From assembly GCA_023252155.1 (NCBI GenBank), contig JAHEXJ010000006.1, forward strand, positions 1 through 56,768: a stretch of 56,768 bases of DNA, written 5' to 3'. The position numbers and the translations under genes are program-made. The notes beneath the pieces were generated by a model. It had not been told where the DNA came from and ran no database searches. It saw nothing but the letters and a program-made list of their open reading frames with translations. Numbering within the stretch: the stretch's first letter is position 1; the number at the start of each line of letters is the position of its first letter. Origin of the DNA: Actinomycetes bacterium. Lineage in GTDB: Bacteria > Actinomycetota > Actinomycetes > Nanopelagicales > Nanopelagicaceae. Below are positions 28,078 to 38,248 of the stretch, piece by piece.

Positions 28078-29151
28078 GTGGCTGCAGCAGATAAGTCAGA
28101 TAAAGCAAATAACGACCGCACAAAAGCCCTTGATACAGCCCTTGCCCAGATTGAACGTCAATTCGGCAAAGGAGCGGTAATGAAGATGGGGGAACGCGGC
28201 AATATCCAAGTCGAAGTTATCCCTACCGGTTCCATCAGTTTGGACATTGCACTGGGCATCGGTGGACTTCCACGCGGTCGCGTTGTAGAAATTTACGGAC
28301 CTGAATCTTCAGGTAAGACAACTCTGGCATTGCACGCGATCGCAAATGCTCAAAAAGCAGGCGGAATCGCTGCTTTTATCGATGCCGAGCACGCCTTTGA
28401 TTCCGAATACGCCAAGAAATTAGGTGTTGATATAGACGCACTTCTCGTTTCCCAACCAGATACCGGTGAGCAGGCGCTGGAAATTATGGACATGTTGATT
28501 CGCTCTGGCGCACTCGACATCGTCGTTGTCGACTCCGTGGCGGCCCTTGTTCCACGGGCTGAAATTGAAGGCGAGATGGGCGATTCCCATATGGGACTTC
28601 AAGCTCGTTTGATGTCGCAGGCTCTTCGAAAGATCACTGGTGCGCTCCACCAGTCCAAGACGACTGCCATTTTCATCAATCAGTTGCGCGAGAAAATCGG
28701 TGTTTTCTTCGGCTCACCAGAGACAACTACCGGTGGAAAAGCACTGAAGTTTTATGCCTCTATTCGACTAGATATTCGTCGGATCGAAACCTTAAAGGAC
28801 GGACAAGAAGCTGTTGGTAACCGCACACGGGTCAAGGTTGTTAAGAACAAGATGGCTCCACCGTTCAAACAAGCTGAATTCGACATACTTTACGGCGTTG
28901 GTATCTCGCGTGAAGGTTCGTTGCTCGATCTAGGAGTTGAGATCGGCATCGTAAAGAAGTCTGGATCTTGGTACACCTATGAAGGTGACCAACTCGGTCA
29001 GGGCAAGGAAAATTCGCGTAATTTCCTTCTTGATAATCCTGATCTATCCAATGACATCGAATCCAAAATCCGTGCGCACTATGCACCTACACCGATCGAT
29101 CCTGATTTGGTTGCTGCTGTTAACGAAGCCACGGCAGAGGTCGATTTCTAA
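28078..29151 (+). CDS. recA: Recombinase RecA
   Basis: RecA strand-exchange protein and SOS co-protease. Walker A GPESSGKT (about residue 70), [17 protein letters not shown], and [23 protein letters not shown] (loop L2 region) are present. GTG 28078 gives the normal start MAAADKSD and follows AAAGGAAAG; the frame extends to TTG 28063. 357 aa. Preceded by an SOS box and followed 8 nt later by recX. No DUF3046 gene, its usual upstream neighbour, was found. Confidence 0.98.
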   Translation: MAAADKSDKANNDRTKALDTALAQIERQFGKGAVMKMGERGNIQVEVIPTGSISLDIALGIGGLPRGRVVEIYGPESSGKTTLALHAIANAQKAGGIAAFIDAEHAFDSEYAKKLGVDIDALLVSQPDTGEQALEIMDMLIRSGALDIVVVDSVAALVPRAEIEGEMGDSHMGLQARLMSQALRKITGALHQSKTTAIFINQLREKIGVFFGSPETTTGGKALKFYASIRLDIRRIETLKDGQEAVGNRTRVKVVKNKMAPPFKQAEFDILYGVGISREGSLLDLGVEIGIVKKSGSWYTYEGDQLGQGKENSRNFLLDNPDLSNDIESKIRAHYAPTPIDPDLVAAVNEATAEVDF

Positions 29152-29159
29152 TCTCTCTC

Positions 29160-29636
29160 ATGCATCTAGACGAAGGTTCCGACCCCTACTCTGCGGCTCA
29201 GACGATTGCATTGATTGCACTCGCACCTCGAGCCAAGAGTAGGGGTGAACTTTTCGCCCACCTTAAAAAGCGTGGCGTTGCCGAAGATATTGCAAATGCA
29301 GTCCTCTATCGCCTCCAGGAACAAGGTCTTATCAATGACGAAGAGTTTGCCCGCAGCTGGAGCGAATCTCGTCAGCGGACTAAGAAACTTTCTAAGCGAT
29401 TCATCGTTAATGAGTTGAAGGCCAAGGGCGTCGATAATGATGTCATCGAAATCGTCAGTTCCGAGATTGATGAGACACGAGAATATGGATTAGCCCTCGA
29501 ACTAGCGCAACGGAAATATCGCCCGATTTCGCATCTCGATAAAGAGCTAATCCGCCGCCGTGTACAGGGTGCACTGGCCCGTAGAGGCTTCGATTCGGGC
29601 GTTATCAACTCTGTTATGCGCGATTTGGGTATTTAA
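29160..29636 (+). CDS. recX: Regulatory protein RecX
   Basis: 158 aa RecX, which binds and limits RecA filaments. Three helical repeats typical of the family are visible (LFAHLKKRGVAEDIANAVL, FIVNELKAKGVDNDVIE, RVQGALARRGFDSGVI). It starts 8 nt after recA, so both are expected to respond to DNA damage. Confidence 0.94.
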   Translation: MHLDEGSDPYSAAQTIALIALAPRAKSRGELFAHLKKRGVAEDIANAVLYRLQEQGLINDEEFARSWSESRQRTKKLSKRFIVNELKAKGVDNDVIEIVSSEIDETREYGLALELAQRKYRPISHLDKELIRRRVQGALARRGFDSGVINSVMRDLGI

Positions 29637-29645
29637 TACCCCCAC

Positions 29646-29651
29646 TACAAT
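29646..29651 (+). promoter_or_regulatory. Putative leaderless -10 hexamer of miaB
   Basis: TACAAT ends 6 nt before the miaB ATG; TTTGGG (29624-29629) could be a weak -35 at 16 nt. No Shine-Dalgarno sequence. Confidence 0.5.
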
Positions 29652-29657
29652 TGCCCA

Positions 29658-31085
29658 ATGGCACGCACTTATCTGGTTGAGACATACGGCTGCCAGATGA
29701 ATGTTCACGATTCGGAGCGGATTTCTGGACTGCTGGATGAGGCCGGGTTCATTCCTGTGGCCCAAGGCGATCAGGCCGATATCGTGGTTTTCAATACCTG
29801 TGCAGTTCGCGAAAATGCAGATAACAAACTTTACGGAAATTTAAGTTTCCTTGCGCCAATAAAAAAGGCAAATCCACAGATGCAGATCGCCGTAGGTGGT
29901 TGCCTCGCTCAGAAGGATCAGGCCACGATTCTAAAGAAAGCACCATACGTTGATGTCGTCTTCGGCACACACAATGTTGGTTCACTACCAGTCCTCCTGG
30001 AGCGCGCGCGGATCGAGGAAGAATCGCAGATTGAAATTCTTGAATCTCTTGAGCACTTTCCCTCAACGTTGCCCGCCCGACGCTATTCAGCGTTTTCGGC
30101 TTGGGTCTCGGTATCGGTTGGGTGCAATAACACGTGCACCTTCTGCATTGTTCCAACTTTGCGAGGGATCGAAAAAGATAGAGATTCTGCCGACATCATG
30201 AGAGAAATCCGCGCTCTCGTGGATCAAGGGGTCATCGAAATTACTTTGCTTGGTCAGAATGTGAACGCCTACGGTGTCGATTTTGGAGATCGGCAGGCCT
30301 TTGCCAAACTGGTGGCGGAGTGCGGAAAGGTCGAAGGACTCGAAAGAGTACGTTTTATGTCACCTCATCCAAGAGATTTCACTGACGACGTGATCGAGGC
30401 AATGGCACAAAGTCCAAATGCGATGCCTCACCTACATATGCCATTGCAATCGGGATCCAACAAAGTCTTACAGCAGATGCGGAGGTCCTATCGAACCGAT
30501 AGATATTTAGGAATTATCGAGCGCGTTCGCAGTGCCATCCCACAGTCGCAGATCACCACCGACATCATTGTCGGCTTTCCAGGCGAGAGCGAAGAAGATT
30601 TTCAGGCGACGCTAGATCTTTGCACTCAGGCGCGATTTAGCGCTGCCTACACCTATCAATACTCCAAGCGTCCGGGGACTCCCGCGGCGACTATGCCAGA
30701 TCAAGTTCCTCCCGATGTAGTTGGAGAGAGATACACCAGGTTGCACCGCCATCAGGAGGCCATCTCGCTTTCCGTAAATAAAGAGGCGATTGGGCAAAGC
30801 ATGCAAGTACTCGTCACCGAGCAGGAAGGCAGAAGAGATGCTGAGCGCGGCAAATTGTCAGGACGAACCGAGGATTTTCGCCTCGCGCATTTCTCAATTG
30901 ATTCCGAGATGAAGCCGCGCCCTGGCGACGTTGTTACGGTTGAAATAGAGGATGCCGCCCCACATTTTCTCTCAGGGTTTGGAATCAAGACGCGTCGAAC
31001 ACGTGGGGGAGACGCCTACGAAATTCGCACTGCGGAAAGCAAAGTTGAGCCGCTCTTATTGGGAATGCCGGCTCTTCGCACATGA
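29658..31085 (+). CDS. miaB: tRNA-2-methylthio-N6-dimethylallyladenosine synthase
   Basis: Radical-SAM methylthiotransferase acting on i6A37 of tRNA. The N-terminal UPF0004 domain starts [17 protein letters not shown], the conserved [10 protein letters not shown] follows, the radical-SAM motif CNNTCTFC is near residue 157 and a TRAM domain closes the protein. 475 aa. Its stop overlaps the miaA start by 4 bases, so the enzyme making its substrate is translated next. Confidence 0.96.
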   Translation: MARTYLVETYGCQMNVHDSERISGLLDEAGFIPVAQGDQADIVVFNTCAVRENADNKLYGNLSFLAPIKKANPQMQIAVGGCLAQKDQATILKKAPYVDVVFGTHNVGSLPVLLERARIEEESQIEILESLEHFPSTLPARRYSAFSAWVSVSVGCNNTCTFCIVPTLRGIEKDRDSADIMREIRALVDQGVIEITLLGQNVNAYGVDFGDRQAFAKLVAECGKVEGLERVRFMSPHPRDFTDDVIEAMAQSPNAMPHLHMPLQSGSNKVLQQMRRSYRTDRYLGIIERVRSAIPQSQITTDIIVGFPGESEEDFQATLDLCTQARFSAAYTYQYSKRPGTPAATMPDQVPPDVVGERYTRLHRHQEAISLSVNKEAIGQSMQVLVTEQEGRRDAERGKLSGRTEDFRLAHFSIDSEMKPRPGDVVTVEIEDAAPHFLSGFGIKTRRTRGGDAYEIRTAESKVEPLLLGMPALRT

Positions 31086-31993
31086 GCGTTGTTGTTATAT
31101 GTGGCGCGACTGCAACAGGTAAAAGTGATCTAGCAGTGGCATTAGCCAGAGAGACAAATGCCGAGATCATCAACGCCGATTCGATGCAATTGTACAAAGG
31201 GATGGATATAGGAACGGCAAAATTGTCGCTTGAAGACAGACAAGGGATACCGCATCACCTGCTAGATGTTCTAAATGTCACCCAAGATGCAAGTGTTGCC
31301 TGGTACCAAGAAAGTGCGCGAGATTTGATTTCCGCCATCGAAGGTCGAGACAAAAATGTCATCATCGTTGGCGGCACCGGCCTGTACATCAAGGCCATTC
31401 TTGATGATTTGAACTTCCCAGATACCGATCCTGAAGTGAGGACCAAACTCAATGAGATGGCGGAGAAGATCGGCGGCCCTGCTATGCACGAACGTCTCGC
31501 CAAGCTCGACCCCGGTGCGGCGTTGGCAATTGATGCCCAGAATGTTCGACGCGTGATTCGAGCCCTCGAAGTTATTGAGATAACAGGCAAACCTTTTACC
31601 GCGAATTTGCCACGAGTAGAGAGCACGCGATTTCCCGATGCTCGACAATTTGGCTTAGTGATGGATCGGTCGACGTTGGCGATGCGAATAGATCAACGCG
31701 TCGAAAAGATGTGGGAACGAGGTCTGGTTCGCGAAACGGAGAGTCTCATAAGCGCAGGCATTCAGAATGGCCGTACCGCCCAATTGGCTCTTGGTTACGC
31801 GCAAGTCCTGAGATACAAGTCCGGAGCCATATCCGAGGCAGAAGCCAAGGAAGACACCAAGCGAGCTACGCGGCAATATGCTCGAAGGCAAGAAACATGG
31901 TTCTCGCGTGATCGCCGAATTCAGTGGATTTCGCCGAAACAACCTCGTCTTGAGACCATCCGAGAACATTTGACCCACCCTCAAATCAGATAA
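31082..31993 (+). CDS. miaA: tRNA dimethylallyltransferase
   Basis: MiaA prenylates A37 of UNN-decoding tRNAs. The P-loop [11 protein letters not shown] (about residues 8-18), [17 protein letters not shown] and GGTGLYIKA are the family motifs. 303 aa. Coupled to miaB through ATGA. Confidence 0.96.
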   Translation: MSVVVICGATATGKSDLAVALARETNAEIINADSMQLYKGMDIGTAKLSLEDRQGIPHHLLDVLNVTQDASVAWYQESARDLISAIEGRDKNVIIVGGTGLYIKAILDDLNFPDTDPEVRTKLNEMAEKIGGPAMHERLAKLDPGAALAIDAQNVRRVIRALEVIEITGKPFTANLPRVESTRFPDARQFGLVMDRSTLAMRIDQRVEKMWERGLVRETESLISAGIQNGRTAQLALGYAQVLRYKSGAISEAEAKEDTKRATRQYARRQETWFSRDRRIQWISPKQPRLETIREHLTHPQIR

Positions 31994-32014
31994 GCGGTTA
32001 AACTCAACGCATAT

Positions 32015-32827
32015 ATGAATACGACTGCAAAAGTGATGGCGACTTACGGCCACGGCACTGAAAATGATTTCGTCCTAGTTTTCGACCCTGACGACAAAAT
32101 CGTTATGACCCCTTCTCAAGTGGCAGCAATATGCAATCGAACAACTGGGATTGGATCAGATGGCTTGATTCGCATTACAAAAGCAGACGGACGCTGGTTC
32201 ATGGATTATCGCAATGCAGATGGATCCCTTGCCGAGATGTGCGGAAACGGAATACGGGTTATGGCTCGCTATCTGGTTGAAAGGGGATTTCAAAAGGAAG
32301 GAATTTTCGCCATTGATACGCGGGCGGGTTTGAAGCATCTTCGAGTACCCGCCATTGGAGATATTACCGTCAACATGGGACAGGTGAGACAAGAAGAGGA
32401 TGAGATCACGGTCTCGACCAATGGTTCGAAATGGACTGGATATAACATCGACATGGGCAATCCTCATGCCGTTGTTTTCGTAGTCTCGATGGATGATGTC
32501 GGAGAACTAGACCAGGCACCTGTAGTTGAGCCCAAAGATGCATACCCCGATGGAGTCAACGTCGAATTCGTGGAGTTGGGAAAAGATCACGAGCTCAAGA
32601 TGCGGGTATTTGAAAGGGGAGTCGGAGAAACTCGTTCGTGTGGCACCGGCACTTGCGCAGTTGCATTGGCCGCGAGCATTCTGGTCGGAACAAGACTTCC
32701 AACGAAATGGGTGATCTTTCCTCCAGGTGGGCGGCTAGAGGTTGAGATTGATGCTCACTCGAACGCGACGCTAACCGGTCCAGCTGTACTTCTCAGCGAA
32801 CACGACATCTCCTCCTTCGTGCAGTAG
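32015..32827 (+). CDS. dapF: Diaminopimelate epimerase
   Basis: DapF converts LL- to meso-diaminopimelate. Both catalytic cysteines are visible, in AEMCGNGIRV (about residue 75) and SCGTGTCAVALA (about 212). 270 aa. No ribosome-binding site is evident before ATG 32015. It adds a third lysine/peptidoglycan gene to the window. Confidence 0.96.
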   Translation: MNTTAKVMATYGHGTENDFVLVFDPDDKIVMTPSQVAAICNRTTGIGSDGLIRITKADGRWFMDYRNADGSLAEMCGNGIRVMARYLVERGFQKEGIFAIDTRAGLKHLRVPAIGDITVNMGQVRQEEDEITVSTNGSKWTGYNIDMGNPHAVVFVVSMDDVGELDQAPVVEPKDAYPDGVNVEFVELGKDHELKMRVFERGVGETRSCGTGTCAVALAASILVGTRLPTKWVIFPPGGRLEVEIDAHSNATLTGPAVLLSEHDISSFVQ

Positions 32828-34285
32828 TTGGATGCGCCGATGACTAAGCGAGACCAAGCAGACGATGAATTCGAAGCCCTGCTTCGCGAGAGTGCGCGAG
32901 TTGCCGAGGAATTCGATTCTGGCGAGGAGGATTCTCAACCCGAATTAGAACAGCGCCAAGGACTGCGCAGAGTCCAAGGTTTTTCAACGGAACTCCAAGA
33001 TATTTCATCAGCTGAATACCGCCAACTTCAACTTGAGCGAGTCGTGCTTGTCGGAGTGTGGACTGAAGGCACCTCACAAATGGCAGAGAATTCTCTTGCG
33101 GAGTTGAAGGCCCTCGCCGAAACGGCAGGCTCTGAAGTTCTTGAAGGACTGATTCAGCGACGAGATAAGCCCGACCCATCGACATACATCGGTTCGGGAA
33201 AAGTTGAAGAGCTTAGGAAAGTCGTTGTTGCAACTGGGGCCGATACGGTTATTTGCGATGGGGAGCTTTCACCTTCGCAACTGCGCACCCTTGAAGAGAA
33301 AGTGAAGGTAAAGGTCGTCGATCGGACGGCTCTAATTCTTGATATTTTCGCTCAACATGCAAAAAGCAAAGAAGGAAAAGCTCAAGTAGAGCTTGCTCAG
33401 ATGTCCTACATGCTTCCACGGCTTCGAGGCTGGGGTGGTTCCTTGTCACGCCAAGTCGGAGGTCGTGCAGCTGGGGGAGCCGGTATCGGCGGGCGTGGTC
33501 CTGGTGAAACCAAGATCGAGACTGACCGCAGACGTATCCGAGACAAGATGTCGAAATTAAAGGGCGAAATCAAGGAGATGAAGATCTCCCGTGATACAAA
33601 GCGTCAGGAAAGACGTCGCCACATGATTCCTTCGGTTGCAATAGCTGGCTACACAAATGCTGGCAAATCCTCCTTGCTTAATTCCTTGACGAATGCCGGT
33701 GTACTTGTCGAGAACGCACTTTTTGCGACCTTGGATCCGACGGTTCGGCAGACTCGCACGAGTGATGGGCGCATCTACACGCTTACAGATACTGTCGGAT
33801 TCGTCAGGCATCTACCGCACCAATTGGTTGACGCATTCAAATCAACCCTTGAGGAAGTCGAGGATGCCGATTTGATTGTCCACGTTGTTGATGGATCGCA
33901 CCCGGATCCATTTGAACAGATTCGCGCGGTACGCGAAGTCATTGCCGAAATAGGTGGTTCAGATATTCCAGAAATAATCGCCATTAATAAAGTTGATGTA
34001 GCCGATCCGGCAATCGTGATGCAGATACTCCGAACCGAGAAAAATAGTTACGCGTTTTCAGCGAGAACCGGTTTCGGGATGGAAGGGCTCTTATTAGCCA
34101 TCGAAAAGTCTCTTCCTCACCTGATGGTTGAGATCGAAGAAACTGTTCCATACGGGCGTGGCGATCTCATCAGCGCGATTCACCAGAGGGGCGAGATCAT
34201 CACGGAGGAGTACGTTCCTGAAGGCACCGCCATCCACGCGCGCGTGGATGCTGCCCTGGCCAAGCAAATTCGTGAGGCGATCTAA
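32828..34285 (+). CDS. hflX: GTPase HflX
   Basis: Ribosome-associated GTPase that splits stalled or hibernating ribosomes. The N-terminal HflX domain (SGKVEELR region) and Gly-rich linker (GGRAAGGAGIGGRGPGE) lead into the G domain with G1 GYTNAGKSS (about residue 275), DTVGFVRHLP (G3) and NKVD (G4). The longest frame starts with TTG 32828 right after dapF; ATG 32840 is a possible start. About 485 aa. Confidence 0.94.
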   Translation: MDAPMTKRDQADDEFEALLRESARVAEEFDSGEEDSQPELEQRQGLRRVQGFSTELQDISSAEYRQLQLERVVLVGVWTEGTSQMAENSLAELKALAETAGSEVLEGLIQRRDKPDPSTYIGSGKVEELRKVVVATGADTVICDGELSPSQLRTLEEKVKVKVVDRTALILDIFAQHAKSKEGKAQVELAQMSYMLPRLRGWGGSLSRQVGGRAAGGAGIGGRGPGETKIETDRRRIRDKMSKLKGEIKEMKISRDTKRQERRRHMIPSVAIAGYTNAGKSSLLNSLTNAGVLVENALFATLDPTVRQTRTSDGRIYTLTDTVGFVRHLPHQLVDAFKSTLEEVEDADLIVHVVDGSHPDPFEQIRAVREVIAEIGGSDIPEIIAINKVDVADPAIVMQILRTEKNSYAFSARTGFGMEGLLLAIEKSLPHLMVEIEETVPYGRGDLISAIHQRGEIITEEYVPEGTAIHARVDAALAKQIREAI

Positions 34286-34327
34286 TTCGCGATTGAACGC
34301 GTCAGCCTGCTATCTCGTTTGAGGAGT

Positions 34328-34831
34328 ATGAACGCAAAACGAGTAATCAAGACATTTTTTCCGATATTTATTACCGCAGTGCTTGCAAGCATCACAGGCG
34401 CATATGCTGCAAATGTCGTCGCCAAGGTCGGATCATCATCCTTGGGTAAAATCGTCGTCAACGGCAAAGGAATGACGGCCTATTATTTCGATTTAGATAA
34501 GGCGAACTCAGGTGTGAGCGTGTGCTCAGGAGCGTGTGCCGCCGTTTGGCCCCCAATCACCTCAAATACTGTAAAGCCGAATGTCTCGGGCATTTCCGGG
34601 ATGCTAGGAACGATTGTCCTCAAAGGTGGCAAGCACCAAGTGACTATCTCGGGCAGGCCGATCTACACCTATGCTCCAGACAAGACCCCGGGCCAGGTCA
34701 AGGGCCAGGGCGTGAAGGGCGTCTGGTATGTCATCTCACCAACGGGCAAGGAGATAAAAGTCCTCAAATTGGCTTCGAAATCGACCCCGACACCAACGGC
34801 TACCCCGACTTACGCGAAACCTAGATACTGA
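34328..34831 (+). CDS. Secreted repeat protein (Lipoprotein_15 / COG4315 type)
   Basis: 167 aa exported protein. A signal peptide (about residues 1-27, FFPIFITAVLASITGAYA) precedes two copies of the short 'secreted repeat' motif: GKGMTAYYFD...CSGACAAVWPPI and GRPIYTYAPD...VKGVWYVIS. A Thr/Pro-rich tail ends the protein. There is no lipobox cysteine. Family members are of unknown function; some are linked to redox or copper stress, which is not shown here. ATG 34328 has GAGGAG only 1 nt upstream, so TTG 34319 remains possible. Confidence 0.82.
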   Translation: MNAKRVIKTFFPIFITAVLASITGAYAANVVAKVGSSSLGKIVVNGKGMTAYYFDLDKANSGVSVCSGACAAVWPPITSNTVKPNVSGISGMLGTIVLKGGKHQVTISGRPIYTYAPDKTPGQVKGQGVKGVWYVISPTGKEIKVLKLASKSTPTPTATPTYAKPRY

Positions 34832-34854
34832 AAAAGCCCGCTAATTGGCCTTTT
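34831..34854 (+). terminator. Weak terminator-like hairpin after the secreted protein gene
   Basis: AAAAGCC...GGC-C-TTTT with one bulge immediately after the stop codon. The remaining ~190 nt to 35042 contain a possible -10 (TATAAA near 35018) for the DUF4193 gene. Confidence 0.3.
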
Positions 34855-35041
34855 GTCGCTCTTCCCCCTATCTTTGCGCAGGTCGAGGCCCAGTTAAGAC
34901 AAGGTTGAGACGAATGTCCCAAGGAATATTTACGACACGCCGAGGGTTGTACCACGGGATTGGTGTTAAATGCGCGAATATGCGCGCGCTGCGGTAATTC
35001 GCCCTGGCGAGTTTCTATAAAGTGAGAAGGCGAGGGAAGTA

Positions 35042-35338
35042 GTGGCTACTGACTACGACACCCCCAGAAAAACCGATGAAGAACTCCATGAGGAATCTCT
35101 TGAGGAGTTAAAGGCTCGGCGCGTTGATGCCCAATCCGGTCAGGTTGACGTGGATGAGGCGGAGGCAGCCGAAACTCTCGAGCTTCCTGGCGCAGATCTG
35201 TCGGGCGAAGAGCTCTCTGTTCGCGTTGTTCCAAAACAGGTCGACGAGTTCACGTGCTCGCGTTGCTTCTTGGTTCACCACATCACCCAATTGGCAAAAG
35301 GCGAGGGTTCGACCGCTGTTTGCAAAGAGTGCGCTTAA
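35042..35338 (+). CDS. DUF4193 family protein
   Basis: 98 aa actinobacteria-specific protein of the DUF4193 family. It has an acidic N-terminal half (TDEELHEESLEELKARR) and a C-terminal zinc-ribbon-like CSRC...CKEC (about residues 78-97). Function unknown. The GTG start has GAGGGAA 3 nt upstream. It is usually encoded near dut and DUF3093, as here; convergent with the DUF3093 gene. Confidence 0.9.
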   Translation: MATDYDTPRKTDEELHEESLEELKARRVDAQSGQVDVDEAEAAETLELPGADLSGEELSVRVVPKQVDEFTCSRCFLVHHITQLAKGEGSTAVCKECA

Positions 35339-35353
35339 CTTTCACGACCACTT

Positions 35354-35815
35354 TTAGGGCTTGCGCGTCAATGCCTCTACTAGACCTTTAGCCTTTTTCG
35401 AGCTGACCAACCAATACGGCGTCGGATCTCGATCATCCTCGACCTCTATTTTCACGCCGCGGGGTTGCCAGAAGCGAAGCGCAAGGTAGGCGGCAGGATT
35501 CGCATCGCGCCCTCTGATCAATCGCATTCGCTCAACGTCTAAGGCTGTGGCCCGGCCAAGGTATTCGCGTTGAATATGCGCTCGCCCAACTCGCAGATCC
35601 GTTTGAGTGATTTCAATCCGAAGGAGCATCGCATTGTTGATGATCGGCAGTGCAACAAGGGAAAGTATCAAGGTGATAAGTCCCGCAAGATTGTCGAAGG
35701 CGGCCCAAATGGATAAAGCCACCGATCCGAGTAAGAAGAATATGAATGCAAGTAGCCAAAGCGGAGGTTTGACCGTCTCGGAAAAGATGATTTTCCCGTC
35801 TTTCTCAGCGTCCAT
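35354..35815 (-). CDS. DUF3093 family membrane protein
   Basis: 153 aa protein with two adjacent hydrophobic segments (about residues 18-38 and 42-62) followed by a soluble domain ending YWLVSSKKAKGLVEAL, matching actinobacterial DUF3093. Function unknown; it resembles small PH-domain-like membrane proteins. Convergent with DUF4193 and divergent from the thioesterase gene. Confidence 0.88.
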   Translation of the reverse strand: MDAEKDGKIIFSETVKPPLWLLAFIFFLLGSVALSIWAAFDNLAGLITLILSLVALPIINNAMLLRIEITQTDLRVGRAHIQREYLGRATALDVERMRLIRGRDANPAAYLALRFWQPRGVKIEVEDDRDPTPYWLVSSKKAKGLVEALTRKP

Positions 35816-35854
35816 AGGCCTGACGCTATCGGATTTTCAAGTAACCTTGAGCGT

Positions 35855-36439
35855 ATGAGCAGGATTGCAAGTACGACTCCACCCGAAGGCGCCATAATCC
35901 CAGCTCGACACCCGAAGGCACCGGCTATCGGATCCAAGATCCCCTCGCACTTTGGTTACTGCTTCGGTTGCGGGGAATTGCACCCAACCGGGCTTCACTT
36001 GATCGCTCATGCCGGGCAGGCCGCCAACCTCACCGCCGAGTTCACCGTCACTGAAAATCATCAAGGTGCGCCAGGACTTGCTCACGGTGGATTGCTTTCG
36101 CTGGCTTTTGACGAGGCCCTTGGAAAACTTATGTGGCTACTTCGTTCACCGGCAGTTACGGCAAGACTCGAAACGGACTTTCTCCTACCCGTGCCCATCG
36201 GCACAACACTCCACATAACCGCGGAGATCACCGGGCAGGTCAACCGCAAGGTCTATTGCAGTGCAGAAGGTCGGATCAATTCACCAGACGGGCCGATGGC
36301 CGTCAAGGCTTCGGCTTTGTATGTCATCGTGACGATGAATCACTTCATAAATAACGCCCCGAAAGAGTATTTGGATTACGTCTCTAAACACCCAGAGATC
36401 TTGGCCTTTGCGGATCCCGATTTCGAAATTAATCCTTAA
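35855..36439 (+). CDS. PaaI-type hotdog thioesterase
   Basis: 194 aa acyl-CoA thioesterase-like protein. The hotdog core includes CFGCGELHPTGLHL (about residue 37) and the catalytic-loop segment GAPGLAHGGLLSLAFDEALG (about 72-92) with the HGG motif of PaaI/YbgC-like enzymes. The substrate is unknown. The stop overlaps the dut ATG by one base (TAATG). Confidence 0.87.
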   Translation: MSRIASTTPPEGAIIPARHPKAPAIGSKIPSHFGYCFGCGELHPTGLHLIAHAGQAANLTAEFTVTENHQGAPGLAHGGLLSLAFDEALGKLMWLLRSPAVTARLETDFLLPVPIGTTLHITAEITGQVNRKVYCSAEGRINSPDGPMAVKASALYVIVTMNHFINNAPKEYLDYVSKHPEILAFADPDFEINP

Positions 36440-36876
36440 TGGTCCAGGTGTTAATCAAGCGTTTGGATGAGGGTGTTCCACTTCCAACCTACGCAAAAGG
36501 CGGAGATGCAGGAGCTGATCTTGTAGCGCGCATTGACGTAAGTCTTGCTCCGGGGGAGCGCAAATTGATTCCTACCGGCATTGCGATCGCACTGCCTGAT
36601 GGTTATGCCGCGTTTGTTCACCCTCGCTCAGGCCTCGCGATCAAACACGGTGTGTCAATGGTCAATGCGCCAGGAACGGTTGATGCCGGGTATCGCGGAG
36701 AACTCCAAGTAATTTTAATTAATCATGATCCAAGCCAGACTGTTCACTTTTCGCGTGGAGATCGAATTGCACAGTTGGTTATTCAGAAAGTGGAGCATGC
36801 CGACTTTGTTGAAGTATCCGAGCTACCGGGTTCGGGTCGAGGCGCAAACGGATTTGGATCGACAGGGAGAGCATGA
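36439..36876 (+). CDS. dut: dUTP diphosphatase
   Basis: Trimeric dUTPase that converts dUTP to dUMP, preventing uracil in DNA and supplying ThyX. All five family motifs are seen: GDAGADL, PRSGLAIKHG, NAPGTVDAGYRGEL, RGDRIAQLV and the C-terminal GANGFGSTG. 145 aa. Overlaps both neighbours (TAATG and ATGA), so it is part of a coupled operon. Confidence 0.97.
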   Translation: MVQVLIKRLDEGVPLPTYAKGGDAGADLVARIDVSLAPGERKLIPTGIAIALPDGYAAFVHPRSGLAIKHGVSMVNAPGTVDAGYRGELQVILINHDPSQTVHFSRGDRIAQLVIQKVEHADFVEVSELPGSGRGANGFGSTGRA

Positions 36877-37499
36877 TGGAAAGCGATAAGACCACGATAA
36901 TAAACGCGCTTGGAGGCAAACGTGGATTGCTCGATTCCGGCCTCCCTTCGCTCGTCTTCTTGATCGCGTACAACATAACTCATGGACTTAAAGATGCGGC
37001 GATTGCTGCAATCATCACTTCGGCCGTCTTGACACTTATACGTTTGATTCGACGCGACACACTTCAACACGTGATATCCGGTTTTGTTGGCGTTGCCTTC
37101 TGTTCACTCTTGGCCCGAAAGACGGGTCATGCAGTGGATTTCTACCTACCAGGGTTGATCATCAATGTTGTTTACGGTGCGGTTTACGCTACTTTCAATA
37201 TCATCGGATTGCCTATTCTCGGCCTTCTGTTAGGCCCAATCCTCGGAGAAAATCTTGCTTGGAGAAAAGTCCCCGAACGAAAGCGCGCATACATCCGTGC
37301 TGGTTGGTTGTGGGTTGCAATGTTTGTTTCTCGATTGTTAGTTCAGTATCCGTTGTACCGAAGCGGCAACATAAATGCTTTGGGGACAGCTCGACTAGTA
37401 ATGGGCTATCCATTATTCCTTCTTGCTGCCTGGGGCTCGTGGGTCGTTTTACGTGCCGTGCCCAGCGTCAAAGCGGAAGTTAAGACAGAAGAAGTTTGA
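36873..37499 (+). CDS. DUF3159 family membrane protein
   Basis: 208 aa polytopic membrane protein with five to six hydrophobic segments, matching actinobacterial DUF3159. Characteristic segments are GGKRGLLDSGLPSLVFLIAY and ENLAWRKVPERKRAYIRAGW. Function unknown. It is usually found between dut and the trkA pair; here a YwiC-like gene and nrdAB intervene. Start overlaps the dut stop (ATGA). Confidence 0.88.
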   Translation: MMESDKTTIINALGGKRGLLDSGLPSLVFLIAYNITHGLKDAAIAAIITSAVLTLIRLIRRDTLQHVISGFVGVAFCSLLARKTGHAVDFYLPGLIINVVYGAVYATFNIIGLPILGLLLGPILGENLAWRKVPERKRAYIRAGWLWVAMFVSRLLVQYPLYRSGNINALGTARLVMGYPLFLLAAWGSWVVLRAVPSVKAEVKTEEV

Positions 37500-38245
37500 A
37501 GTTTCCTCCACAGCATGGCGCGTGGGCATTTCTTATCGTCCCCGCTGCGATGGTCGCATTTCTTGGAGCGGGAAATTTAGTAGGTCTGATCTTCTTTCTT
37601 ACGTGGGTGAGCGGATATCCGGTTTCCTATTTTCTCGGGCGCGCGATCGTGGCCAGAATCCGAAGGGGATCTTGGACGAGTAAGGCAAAAGGCGAATTAC
37701 GCTGGGCGCTTCCTTGGGTGGCGGTCTCTGTTGGCGGGGGCTCAGTACTCGTGGCAACTCGGCCGTGGTTGCTCCTCTATGGAATCTTGGTTGTGTCGCT
37801 CTGGTCGATAAGCGTTTATCTTTCTTGGGCAGGCCGCGAGAGAGGGATTACAAACGATCTATTGCTAATTGGGCTCGCATCAATTGAACCCATCTTGATG
37901 TACCAAGTTGCGAAGAATCACGCTTCCCTTACCGGAATTCCGCATTCGGTTTGGATGGCAACCTTGTTCAGCTTGCTTTTCTTTACCGGATCTGTCGTGC
38001 ACGTGAAATCCCTCATCCGCGAAGTGAAAAATCGTAAGTGGCATTACGCAAGTTTGATATTTCACGCCATGGTGTTTGTCCTGCTTCTGTTTTTTGCACA
38101 CCCCTGGTACCTGATAATTCCTTTTTCACTCGCCATGCTACGCACGATCGTCATAAAGCCAGGTCTTCGTCCCGGTGTCCTTGGAATCGTGGAAGCCGGT
38201 GTTGCTTTAACGCTTGTAATCTTCACGCTGATCGCCTTTGCCTAG
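37496..38245 (+). CDS. YwiC-like family membrane protein
   Basis: 249 aa polytopic membrane protein of the YwiC-like family. The family hallmark PPQHGAWAFLIVPA is at the N-terminus, and seven to eight hydrophobic segments follow. Function unknown; Bacillus ywiC lies near the anaerobic nar/fnr genes. TTG start overlapping the DUF3159 stop (TTGA), so it is coupled to that gene. Convergent with nrdB, ending 3 nt from it. Confidence 0.85.
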   Translation: MKFPPQHGAWAFLIVPAAMVAFLGAGNLVGLIFFLTWVSGYPVSYFLGRAIVARIRRGSWTSKAKGELRWALPWVAVSVGGGSVLVATRPWLLLYGILVVSLWSISVYLSWAGRERGITNDLLLIGLASIEPILMYQVAKNHASLTGIPHSVWMATLFSLLFFTGSVVHVKSLIREVKNRKWHYASLIFHAMVFVLLLFFAHPWYLIIPFSLAMLRTIVIKPGLRPGVLGIVEAGVALTLVIFTLIAFA

Positions 38246-38248
38246 AGG